Shown here piece by piece: positions 1 through 7,417 of a stretch of DNA of 40,301 bases. The translations under genes and the position numbers were made by a program. The DNA is from Labrenzia sp. DG1229 (GTDB lineage: Bacteria > Pseudomonadota > Alphaproteobacteria > Rhizobiales > Stappiaceae): the NCBI RefSeq assembly GCF_000521215.1, contig NZ_KI928927.1, positions 467,258 to 507,558 on the forward strand, read 5' to 3'. Below the pieces are notes generated by a model. It was given only the letters and a program-made list of their open reading frames with translations. It had not been told where the DNA came from and searched no databases. Every line of letters starts with the position of its first letter. The stretch's first letter is position 1.

Positions 1-337
1 GAACCTGGGAAGACGGCAGTTCAGACATTTCCATGCTGAAGGCAATTGCCATGACCGCACTGCGCGCAATGTCACTGCGCACTCCGCGGCTTTGTTCCAG
101 ACGTTCCGACATCCGGGTAATCACGATGGAGCGATCCTGCGGATCGGCACGCATCAATTCAGCCGGTATTCCGTCATCAATGGCTGAAATAACGATATTG
201 ATCTCGTTGATCTTGTCGAACAAATGGTCAGCCAGAAGCCCCTTCAAACGCTTGGTATTGTTGAAGGTCTCTTCGCCATATCGCCGTTGAGCTTCCTTGA
301 GGAGCGAGGCTACGTCATCATATTGGTTGTCAGCCAT
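1..337 (-). CDS. Partial helical protein of unknown function, last visible gene of the kinase/VWA operon
   Basis: An open frame on the minus strand starts at ATG 337 and reaches base 1 without a stop, so only the first 112 or so residues are present. The start lies 22 bases after the stop of the VWA gene, so it is almost certainly co-transcribed with it. The visible part begins MADNQYDDVASLLKEAQRRY, is charged and predicted by eye to be alpha-helical, and has no signal peptide or membrane segment. A stretch around residues 30-60 (KRLKGLLADHLFDKINEINI, followed by IVISAIDDGIPAEL) has the pattern of small helical modules that I associate with bacterial signalling and effector proteins, but this is a weak recollection. 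No function is assigned. The frame is clearly better than the plus-strand frame at 33-290. Confidence 0.75.
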   Translation of the reverse strand, partial: MADNQYDDVASLLKEAQRRYGEETFNNTKRLKGLLADHLFDKINEINIVISAIDDGIPAELMRADPQDRSIVITRMSERLEQSRGVRSDIARSAVMAIAFSMEMSELPSSQV

Positions 338-359
338 GTCACCTGAAACCTTGGTTGGG

Positions 360-1073
360 TTACCATACAATTTCACTGTCATCTGCAAGCAGACGGTTTG
401 TATCCTGTGCGAGACCCTCAACGCTTGAGGGCGCGTTCGTTGGCGAGGACGTCGCCTTGACAGGTGCTGTTGTTGCCCACTTGATATGTTTCACAAGGTC
501 GGGCGCACTTCTTGCGCACAGAGGAGCAATGCCAGTCTTTTCGGTGTCGACGAAGATTCGAAGCGCGTCTTCATCGGCCGAGTCGCCGATCGCAATGGCG
601 ATCCGCATCGCGCATTTCGCCGCCTCATGTTGCATAAAATTTTCAAAGGAAGTGTCGAAGTCGTCGGTCGCGTACCCATCCGTGACAAGCAGAACGATCG
701 GAGGAAGCTGGCGACCGGAAAACTTGCCGCTGTTGAAAAAATCGACCGTCATGTCGAGCGCCTGCCCCATCGCCGTCTCCCCGCCCGCGGCAAGGTCCAC
801 CCACTGCAGGTCATCGATTGGTGTCGGCGTATCGATGTGCCACTCGGCCCCGGTGGAAAACTTGAGCGCGCTCAGCCTGACATCGATTTCAGGATTTTCT
901 TCCGCAGCAGCCCGCAACTCCGAGAGCGCGGAGCGGATTGCATAATTGAGCGAGGCAATTTTTTCGCCCGCCATTGATCCCGAGCAATCAAGCAACAAAA
1001 CAAGCTGCAGCTGCCGCCGGCTCACGACGGCGGTGGGCATTGTGGGCATCGGAGGTGTGCCGGAGTCCGTCAT
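360..1073 (-). CDS. VWA-domain protein, TerY-like
   Basis: A 237-residue von Willebrand factor A domain protein. The MIDAS metal site is complete: D29-C-S31-G-S33 (DCSGSM), T100 in GGETAMG and D132 in VTDG. The domain fills residues about 20-205; the tail after 205 is low-complexity and rich in Ser, Thr and Ala. There is no signal peptide, so it should be cytoplasmic. ATG 1073 overlaps the stop of the preceding PrsW-like gene in an ATGA junction, showing translational coupling. The combination of a VWA protein with a PP2C phosphatase and a kinase matches the TerY phosphorylation triad described for Ter-type stress systems, in which the VWA protein is thought to act as a metal-dependent adaptor or substrate. 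No TerC, TerD or TerB gene is visible here, so a tellurite role is not implied. Confidence 0.88.
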   Translation of the reverse strand: MTDSGTPPMPTMPTAVVSRRQLQLVLLLDCSGSMAGEKIASLNYAIRSALSELRAAAEENPEIDVRLSALKFSTGAEWHIDTPTPIDDLQWVDLAAGGETAMGQALDMTVDFFNSGKFSGRQLPPIVLLVTDGYATDDFDTSFENFMQHEAAKCAMRIAIAIGDSADEDALRIFVDTEKTGIAPLCARSAPDLVKHIKWATTAPVKATSSPTNAPSSVEGLAQDTNRLLADDSEIVW

Positions 1074-2461
1074 TGGGCAGGTTCCTCCACACTCGCAACC
1101 AGATCAGGACCGAATTCGATCGTGACCCCCTTGGCAAGACGCACGTTCCGGCCGGGCTCCAGCTCGGTATGTTTGCCATCACGCAGCGTTGCCTTCCAAT
1201 GTCGGGTCCCCGTGTTTTTCAGTCCGATAACGTCGGCGCGGGTCGGGTGAACACTGACTGTCGCCGCCAGCCCCTCCGTACCTATTGCAGCCAGGGGACT
1301 GAAATCGACATCCTGTCCCGCGACAACCGGCAGCTTTGTATTGCCGACCACCAGGAAGACCCCTTCGCCAGGTGCCTTACGCGGCTGAGCCGGGGCTTCC
1401 TGCACCGGGCTGTGTGCAGGCCCGGGTGCCGCCGCAGCGGGCTGGTCCGGAGACGGGCGATCACCCGGCTGCACGACAATCGAACCATAGTCTTCACGTG
1501 TTGTGCCAAACCGCGACTCGATCTGTCGGGCTTTCAACAGACAGGAAACGTAAAGAACGGCCGTTGCGGCGACGGAAAGCGGTGCCAGCAGGGCCATATG
1601 GCTCTGACTGTTCCAGGCTGCATGAAGGGCCGACACGACAATCCAGGCGTAGACCACGAATTTCCAGCTTCCCGGGCGGATTACCCAGAGACCGATGAAA
1701 TAGCCCGTAATTCCGGCCCATCCCATGTGGCCAACCATTCCGGAAATCGTGCGGGGGAGCAAAAGCATGAGCCCGCTCAGCAATGTTTCCGCGGTTGCCT
1801 GCTTGGCAAATTGCTGCGGAAAATATTGAAAGCCGGTCTCAACAAAAATGAACATTGCGCCGCCGACAGTGCCCATCAACAGCCCATCCAGCGGCCCTCT
1901 TATGACAAGTATCTCGAAGAGCTTGGGGTTTGAATTTCTGATTTGGGTGTAGTTTACCGCCAGGATCGCACCGACAATAACCGTCGTCACCTTCATCAGT
2001 TCTTCCATCAGCCCGGCGGCAAAGAACATATAGACAAAGTGCAGCGCGAAGGACGGGTTCCCCATCCAGTTGGGGTCAAGAAACCCCCTGAAAACAATGA
2101 AGTATGGCTGGCCCAGCGGTGTCGTCAGACAAGCGTACACGAATGCCGCAGGGATGAGGAAATGCCAGACCGGCCGGTCTGTACGTGAATAAAGATAAAT
2201 CGTTATCAGTATCGACAGGATGATCCAGCCAATCAGGATCAGGCCGAAAAACATGAATTCGTTTATCGTCGGCGATTTCAAAAATGAGGAAAAGGACGAA
2301 TACATCAAAACGATGATGATACCGGTTCCGCCAATAACCCAAAGCAACGGGCTTTTCAGAAGATTTATCTTCTTTGACCGAAATGGCACCAGTTCACTGA
2401 CCGTCGGTTCCTTGTAGTCACGGGGCGTGGGCGATTGTTTTGGTGGTTCCGAATTACTCAT
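1070..2461 (-). CDS. PrsW-family intramembrane protease with C-terminal FHA-like domain
   Basis: This 463-residue protein has a polytopic membrane core (about residues 37-310) and a soluble tail. The core carries the PrsW signature residues in order: E153-E154-x-x-K157 (GLMEELMKV), E208 (FIFVETGF), R237 and H245 (PRTISGMVGH), and H280-x-x-x-N284 (HAAWN). The PrsW family comprises glutamate-type intramembrane proteases related to the CAAX-protease/ABI superfamily; PrsW of Bacillus cleaves an anti-sigma factor. A Pro/Ala-rich linker (about 330-365) leads to a module at about 368-451 with the pattern GLKN, W, LEPGRNVRLAKGVTIEFG. The adjacent kinase has the same module at its C-terminus, and it resembles a degenerate FHA domain. 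The gene overlaps its neighbours by 4 bases on both sides. A plausible role is membrane proteolysis gated by kinase/phosphatase signalling; the substrate is unknown. Confidence 0.85.
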   Translation of the reverse strand: MSNSEPPKQSPTPRDYKEPTVSELVPFRSKKINLLKSPLLWVIGGTGIIIVLMYSSFSSFLKSPTINEFMFFGLILIGWIILSILITIYLYSRTDRPVWHFLIPAAFVYACLTTPLGQPYFIVFRGFLDPNWMGNPSFALHFVYMFFAAGLMEELMKVTTVIVGAILAVNYTQIRNSNPKLFEILVIRGPLDGLLMGTVGGAMFIFVETGFQYFPQQFAKQATAETLLSGLMLLLPRTISGMVGHMGWAGITGYFIGLWVIRPGSWKFVVYAWIVVSALHAAWNSQSHMALLAPLSVAATAVLYVSCLLKARQIESRFGTTREDYGSIVVQPGDRPSPDQPAAAAPGPAHSPVQEAPAQPRKAPGEGVFLVVGNTKLPVVAGQDVDFSPLAAIGTEGLAATVSVHPTRADVIGLKNTGTRHWKATLRDGKHTELEPGRNVRLAKGVTIEFGPDLVASVEEPAQ

Positions 2462-3267
2462 CGCATGGTTCCATTCGGCTTCAGTTTAACGGCCAGGATC
2501 ATACTGGCATCATCGCCTGACCCGTTGGCTGCAAGGTTCTCCAGCCATTGCGGGAGAGCGGACATTGTTTGGGAAAACACCTCGGCGCCCGAACGGCAAC
2601 GTTCTCTGTATTGCGCAGCGACGTCATGGAATGCATCTTCAGAAACAAGGCTTTTCGATACGCCATCACTGCCGGCAAGAATGAAATCCGGCAACTCGTC
2701 GTCCCAGTCCAGGTGCGCGACCCAGCCATGCAGGTGGTTTTCGGCATTGGGCAGACAAAGCGAATAGGTCTGTTCACCCCACAAGCCGGTGTCCGGTGCG
2801 ATGGGGCGTTCGATCCGCCCGTCCGGGAATCCCAACAATATGTCGCCATCCCCGAGTTGCATCAGGCAAACCTGCCGATCGTCGGCCATGAGACCAAGCA
2901 TCGTTGCACCATAGGGCGAATAGTGCTCTGCGACGCCTGGTTCGTAGGGATCCTGCACCACGTCGTCATCGACGCGTTTTCGCCAGCTTTCAACCACCGT
3001 TTGCGCAAGACTGTCTATGTCGATGTCCTCCGAGGACTCAGCGGTCCATTGCAGCAGTTCGATAGCGGACTCAACTGCAATCCTCGACCCCCGGTCAGAC
3101 CGAAAATGCGGAGAAGCTCCGTGCCCGTCCGACAAAGCGCCAAAAATCGCCGGCGTGGGCTTGTCGCCAGTCGGGCGCACAGCCGCAGCATCCTGGTTCG
3201 GCAGGCCTCGTCGTATATGCGCAGGGCCAATGACCGAACTTGCGCCAATCATCCAGCCTTCAGTCAC
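2458..3267 (-). CDS. PP2C-type Ser/Thr protein phosphatase
   Basis: A 269-residue single-domain PPM/PP2C phosphatase. Metal-binding and core motifs are present in order: NQD (about 24-26), SDGHG (about 46-50), YGATMLG, QLGDGD, AGSDGVSKS and GSGDDASM. It has no signal peptide or membrane segment. The start is GTG 3267, which overlaps the end of the kinase gene by 8 bases and has a GAGG-type ribosome site just upstream; an in-frame ATG five codons later is a weaker alternative. PP2C enzymes remove phosphate from Ser/Thr using two Mn or Mg ions. Lying between the kinase and the VWA/PrsW genes, it most likely reverses the action of the neighbouring kinase on shared targets in this operon. Confidence 0.92.
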   Translation of the reverse strand: MTEGWMIGASSVIGPAHIRRGLPNQDAAAVRPTGDKPTPAIFGALSDGHGASPHFRSDRGSRIAVESAIELLQWTAESSEDIDIDSLAQTVVESWRKRVDDDVVQDPYEPGVAEHYSPYGATMLGLMADDRQVCLMQLGDGDILLGFPDGRIERPIAPDTGLWGEQTYSLCLPNAENHLHGWVAHLDWDDELPDFILAGSDGVSKSLVSEDAFHDVAAQYRERCRSGAEVFSQTMSALPQWLENLAANGSGDDASMILAVKLKPNGTMR

Positions 3268-4648
3268 ATCGCGCCTCGTTGCCGCTGCCGGCTTTCAAAC
3301 TCGAAATCGCATCGGGAGCAACCACAGTTGCCTGGTTGGCTCCTGCCTCGATCCTGAGACCGTCAGCAAGGAGCACGGTTTTCCCGGGCGACACCATGGT
3401 TTCCTGCCCGCCCGGCGGACGCACGCGCCAAGGCTCCTGGGTTGTGTTCTTAAGTCCGAATACGCCTGGTTTTTGCGGATGTTCCACAACAATGGCCATG
3501 CTTTCCCACCGAGGGGCGTTTGCGTGGCCGAAGTCTGCCAGGGTAACAACGGCTGCCTCGCCCAACGCAATGTACTTGGTGCCGATAAGAAGCATCGGAG
3601 GAGGCGCCAGCGCAGTGCTGCAATAAACGCACTCCCCGGTCGAGCGGTTTTCCGCGTGATCGTAAATATGCTCGTAGCGACAGTCCGAACAGGCGAAGGT
3701 CGCACGCTGAAAGCCGTCAATCGTCTTCAGCCATTCCTTTTCAATGACGCGTTTGTTCGGATTATTCAGACCAATGCCGAAAGCGCGCTGGAACAGGCTG
3801 CGCAGTTTCTCCGGCATTGACCGCCAGCGGCACACGAGCATGTCATGCATCGGAGAAACCGGCCCGTTTGAAGTGTCGTTTTCGTCGAACAGGAATAGCG
3901 GTGCCGTGCCGTACAGCTCATGTTCGAGTTGCTCGGTCAGGAGATTGGCCTCGGCTTCCTTTTTACCGTCAAGCGGATGCCAGCCGATGAGAATGTAGAA
4001 GAAAAGAACGGCCATGGAATAAAGATCCGTGCGCCCGTTCGGTGTCGTCTCCCGCCTTACTATTTCCGGCGCCATGAATTTGCGGGTGCCGTAGACGCTT
4101 GCCTCGCTGCCGTCGACATTGACATTGTCATTGTCGCATATCAGCACACGGCCGGATGTCGGGTGAACAAAGAAATTGCCGAAATTTATGTCCTGATAGC
4201 AAAACCCCTTCGCGTGCAGGCTCAGGAAGCTGTCTGCGATCTGCTGACAAACGAACAGTCGTTTTTCCAGGCTCAGTTCAATGCGGTTGGGGGGCGGAGC
4301 GAGAAGTTCCCGGATTGATCTGAACTCGTCCGGACGCAGCCCCATGACATAGCCGAAACTGTCCGTTCGCGCAGGATGCTCCACCAGTTCCAGTGGCCAA
4401 AGGAACCGGTCATCTGGTGCGCCGCGCGCAATTGCGCGGCGCAATCGTTCCATCAAGGTTCCGTCGATCTCGACATAGTACGGGTGATACCACTTGAGCG
4501 CATAGGTGCCGCCGCCAAACTCGGATTTGTAAACGGACCCCTGCCCTCCTTCTCCCAGAAGATCACCCACGACGCCGGTTCGCAGCTTGTTGTGGGAATA
4601 AAAACGATCTCCTGCGGCCAGTTCGCGACCGGAATTTTCAGCTTGCAT
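3260..4648 (-). CDS. Ser/Thr protein kinase with zinc ribbon and FHA-like C-terminus
   Basis: A 462-residue cytoplasmic kinase, first gene of the operon. The ATP loop is LGEGGQGSVY (31-40) and the catalytic lysine is K52 (ALKWY). The catalytic loop reads YQDINFGN (151-158) instead of HRD-x-x-x-x-N, and the DFG position reads CDNDNV (171-176); APE is at 193-195. These changes keep the catalytic Asp, the loop Asn and the metal Asp, so activity is plausible. A four-cysteine zinc ribbon follows (C320, C323, C340, C343), then the module at about 354-436 (GLKNTTQEPW, SPGKTVLLADGLRIEAG) that it shares with the PrsW-like protein. Start: ATG 4648 is preferred; a TTG at 4678 extends the frame by ten residues but has no ribosome site. 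Kinases of this type are partners in TerY-P triads. Confidence 0.9.
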   Translation of the reverse strand: MQAENSGRELAAGDRFYSHNKLRTGVVGDLLGEGGQGSVYKSEFGGGTYALKWYHPYYVEIDGTLMERLRRAIARGAPDDRFLWPLELVEHPARTDSFGYVMGLRPDEFRSIRELLAPPPNRIELSLEKRLFVCQQIADSFLSLHAKGFCYQDINFGNFFVHPTSGRVLICDNDNVNVDGSEASVYGTRKFMAPEIVRRETTPNGRTDLYSMAVLFFYILIGWHPLDGKKEAEANLLTEQLEHELYGTAPLFLFDENDTSNGPVSPMHDMLVCRWRSMPEKLRSLFQRAFGIGLNNPNKRVIEKEWLKTIDGFQRATFACSDCRYEHIYDHAENRSTGECVYCSTALAPPPMLLIGTKYIALGEAAVVTLADFGHANAPRWESMAIVVEHPQKPGVFGLKNTTQEPWRVRPPGGQETMVSPGKTVLLADGLRIEAGANQATVVAPDAISSLKAGSGNEARCD

Positions 4649-4680
4649 AATCAGCCGTCTGTTGCTCAAACCAACCAAGA

Positions 4681-4718
4681 GAAATAGTTGAAAATACTTG
4701 CTATTTCAGGTCAGTCAA
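4681..4718 (-). promoter_or_regulatory. Promoter of the kinase operon with overlapping inverted repeat
   Basis: Reading the minus strand, a TTGACT -35 (4718-4713) and a TATTTT -10 (4696-4691) are separated by 16 bases, placing transcription start about 35 bases before ATG 4648. A perfect 7-bp inverted repeat, GAAATAG (4681-4687) and CTATTTC (4701-4707), covers the -10 and most of the spacer, a usual position for a repressor site. The regulator is unknown. Confidence 0.5.
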
Positions 4719-5218
4719 AAATAAAAACTATATAACGGTCGTCGTCACGATTTCCCGGTTCTGGACAGCCGCAAGAACGATTTTCAAACCAATCTCCCGT
4801 GAATTAAACAGCAAACTGGTATGTATTTGCAAAGGAAAAATTAACCAGTCCCGCGACGTCAATCTCCGTGGTGAAGCCGCTCGACAGGTCAGAACAATTG
4901 ACGATGCACAAATTCCGGCCCTGCTTTGCCGTCAAGATTTTCCGGATACTTCCCGAAACACTTGCAGTACGATTGCAACCCGCAGTGCAGAACCAGAAAA
5001 CACCTCACCCGTGAACGCTTGCCTTGTGGTTCCAGACAACAGCCAGCCAATCGTGGATACCTGGTTTCAGGGATCTGACTTGAAAGCCACCCGGGAGCCG
5101 GCTTTGGGGAAGCCAGACATGCTGCCGGCTGTTCTGCAAAAGCGCGATCGAAACTCCGTTGCATTCATCCGGAGCAGTTTGACCGGCTGTCAGAATTCCT
5201 TTCATCGTTCACATGTCT
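4719..5218. other. Intergenic region without a convincing gene
   Basis: Together with the promoter to its left this is a gap of about 570 bases between the divergently placed start of the kinase operon and the end of doeB. Short minus-strand frames exist (5005-5205, and 4889-5164 in another frame), but neither has recognisable domains or a good ribosome site. The left part (about 4710-4860) is AT-rich, as expected of a promoter region. I see no clear terminator for doeB. Confidence 0.5.
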
Positions 5219-6208
5219 TCAAACCACGGTCGCAACGACAGCGAGGCAGTCTCCAGACTTGATCAATCCCGGGAAATGCCGTGCCATCAAGATGCCGGAG
5301 CGTTTGGCGCGGTATTCGACCGGCGCTACTCCCGTTCTGCCGGTTGCCCATACCCTAGCGACAACGTCGCCTTTTGAGACTTTCTCACCCAGGTCGATCA
5401 CCGGTTCGATCATGCCTTCGCCTTCGCTGAAGACAAAACAGTCTCCGTCGGGCATATCGAGCGACACCGTCGGCTCAAGCGTAATGTCACCAGCCATGAT
5501 GCCCGTATGCCGCAGGACATTTCTTACACCTTTCCTGGCGATCGCAATCGAACGAGCCGTCGCGGTTCCTCCACCACCGAGTTCCGTCGTGACGAACACT
5601 TTCCCCTGTTGCTCAACGGCCGTGTCATACATGCCGACACTGTCTATTTCGAGCATGATTGCCGTATAGGGTGCGTTGAAGGCGCGGACGGCGGCGACAC
5701 AGGCATCCTGCTGCTTCTGGTCATCCAGCACGTGTGCGGATGCGAACGGCACGAAGTCCAGCGTCTTTCCGCCGGAATGGAAATCGAGAACGACATCCGC
5801 CATCGGGATCAGAACAGTGTCGAAGTAATGCGCGATCTTCTCGGTGACCGTTCCATCAGGCCGGCCCGGAAAGGACCGGTTCATGTTCCCGCTGTCGATT
5901 GGCGACGTCCGCGATCCAGCGCGAAAGGCCGGGTAGTTGAACGCGGGTACGATAATGACGCGTCCCCTGATTTCGCCAGGTGAGAGCGTCAGCGCAAGGT
6001 CCTGCAGCGCGACCGGACCCTCATACTCGTCGCCGTGGTTGCCGCCTGTCAGCAAGGCCGTCGGCCCCTCGCCGTTTTGAATAACGGCGATCGGGATCAT
6101 GACCGATCCCCAGGCAGAATCGTCCCGGCTATAAGGCAAACGCAAAAACCCGTGATGGATACCGTCCTCGTCAAACGGGATGGTCGGTGCGATCGGGTTG
6201 GCAGACAT
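5219..6208 (-). CDS. doeB: N-alpha-acetyl-L-2,4-diaminobutyrate deacetylase (DoeB/EutE)
   Basis: A 329-residue zinc hydrolase of the succinylglutamate desuccinylase/aspartoacylase family. The zinc-site motif GGNHGDEYEG lies near residue 55 and LDFHSGG near 140, giving the His, Glu and His ligands. It removes acetate from N-alpha-acetyl-2,4-diaminobutyrate, the product of DoeA, to give L-2,4-diaminobutyrate, the second step of ectoine breakdown in the cytoplasm. ATG 6208 was chosen because the protein then starts MSANPIAPTIPFDEDG and follows the doeA stop by two bases; the longer upstream frame lies inside doeA. It is the last gene of the minus-strand ectoine unit. Both its substrate and product are known ligands of the regulator EnuR, so this enzyme also affects induction. 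Confidence 0.93.
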   Translation of the reverse strand: MSANPIAPTIPFDEDGIHHGFLRLPYSRDDSAWGSVMIPIAVIQNGEGPTALLTGGNHGDEYEGPVALQDLALTLSPGEIRGRVIIVPAFNYPAFRAGSRTSPIDSGNMNRSFPGRPDGTVTEKIAHYFDTVLIPMADVVLDFHSGGKTLDFVPFASAHVLDDQKQQDACVAAVRAFNAPYTAIMLEIDSVGMYDTAVEQQGKVFVTTELGGGGTATARSIAIARKGVRNVLRHTGIMAGDITLEPTVSLDMPDGDCFVFSEGEGMIEPVIDLGEKVSKGDVVARVWATGRTGVAPVEYRAKRSGILMARHFPGLIKSGDCLAVVATVV

Positions 6209-6210
6209 CG

Positions 6211-7398
6211 TCAGGCCTTCACAAAAAGCTTGCGGGGAACATTGGCAAGGCACTCCGGTGCGCCGTCTCGGATGACAATGCTTTCGGTGATCTCGAAGCC
6301 CCAGTCCTCCATCCACAGGCCGGTCATGAAGTGGAATGTCATGTTTTCCCGCAAGACAGTGCGGTCACCGCTACGCAGCGACATGGTGCGCTCGCCCCAG
6401 TCGGGTGGATAGGAGATACCGATCGGATAGCCCGTGCGGTTATCCTTGGTGATGCCGTACTTCTTCAGAACGGCAAAAAACGCGTGTGCGATGTCTTCGC
6501 AAAAATTTCCGGCCCTGGCGGCCTCAAGCCCGGCTTCCATGCCTTCAAGCACGGCTTTTTCCGCATCAAGAAAAGTCTGTGTCGGCTTGCCGAGAAACAA
6601 CGTCCTGGAAAGCGGGCACTGATAGCGGCGGTAGGCTCCGGCGACTTCGAAAAACGTGCCTTCACCGGATTTCATCGGCTTGTCGTCCCAGGTGAGATGC
6701 GGGGCTGCCGCATCACTTCCCGACGGCAGAAGCGGAACGATAGCCGGATAGTCGCCGCCGGCATCGAGGCCGGCATCATATCGCAGGCCCGCATCATAAA
6801 TGTCGGCGACGAGATCGCATTTGCGAAGGCCGGGCTCTGCCTTTTCCAAAATGCGCGCATGGATCTTTTCGACCAGTTTTCCGGCCGTACGCATGTAGGC
6901 GAGTTCCTGTTCGGATTTCACTGCCCGTTGCCAGTTCACCAGCGCCGTCACATCCTGAAAAATTGCGTTGCTCAGGTGCTTTTGCAGCGACGCATAGGAT
7001 GCCGCTGTGAACCAGTAATTATCCATTTCGACGCCGATTTTCGACGATGCCCAGCCCCGCTCCTCAATCCGTGCGGCCAGATAGTCCATCGGATGGCGCT
7101 CGGTCGACTGAACGTAGTGGTCCGGATAGCCGATGATATTGTCCGGGCGCATGAAGCAGGTCCTGAAAGCTCCTTGCGCGTCCTGACCACGGCCGAACCA
7201 GACAGGATCTCCCTCGAGACCCAGCAGTACTGCCTGGTGGACGTAAAACGACCAACCGTCATAACCCGTCAACCAGGCCATGTTGGAGGGGTCGGAAACG
7301 ATGATGACATCGACCCCGGCCTGCTGCATGGCCGTTCGCGTCCGGGTTATCCGGTCCTGGTATTCTTGCCTTGTGAAATGAAGGGTCGGCTCGATCAT
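6211..7398 (-). CDS. doeA: Ectoine hydrolase (DoeA/EutD)
   Basis: A 395-residue protein of the M24 creatinase/aminopeptidase-P fold: an N-terminal creatinase-like domain (about 10-150, with SDPSNMAWLTGYDGWSFY) and a C-terminal pita-bread domain (about 160-390). Like known DoeA proteins it lacks the usual five metal ligands; the active region includes FFEVAGAYRRYQCPLSRT. It opens the pyrimidine ring of ectoine, giving mainly N-alpha-acetyl-L-2,4-diaminobutyrate. ATG 7398 (MIEPTLHFTRQEY) has a GGAAGA ribosome site 6 bases upstream; the longer frame would overlap eutC. The gene lies 19 bases after eutC and is directly followed by doeB, the usual order eutABC-doeA-doeB. Confidence 0.95.
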   Translation of the reverse strand: MIEPTLHFTRQEYQDRITRTRTAMQQAGVDVIIVSDPSNMAWLTGYDGWSFYVHQAVLLGLEGDPVWFGRGQDAQGAFRTCFMRPDNIIGYPDHYVQSTERHPMDYLAARIEERGWASSKIGVEMDNYWFTAASYASLQKHLSNAIFQDVTALVNWQRAVKSEQELAYMRTAGKLVEKIHARILEKAEPGLRKCDLVADIYDAGLRYDAGLDAGGDYPAIVPLLPSGSDAAAPHLTWDDKPMKSGEGTFFEVAGAYRRYQCPLSRTLFLGKPTQTFLDAEKAVLEGMEAGLEAARAGNFCEDIAHAFFAVLKKYGITKDNRTGYPIGISYPPDWGERTMSLRSGDRTVLRENMTFHFMTGLWMEDWGFEITESIVIRDGAPECLANVPRKLFVKA

Positions 7399-7417
7399 GT
7401 AGGTCTTCCAATGAGGG

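Noticed and set aside
33..290. Plus-strand frame of 85 codons at the left edge
   Set aside because: The minus strand is open over the whole region with a good start at 337 and operon spacing; the plus frame is its shadow.
360..4648. Call of a tellurite-resistance operon
   Set aside because: Only the triad part is present; no TerB, TerC, TerD or TerE is visible, so the resistance label is not supported.
4889..5205. Two short minus-strand frames after doeB (5005-5205 and 4889-5164)
   Set aside because: No ribosome site, no recognisable motif, and they overlap each other in different frames; kept as intergenic.
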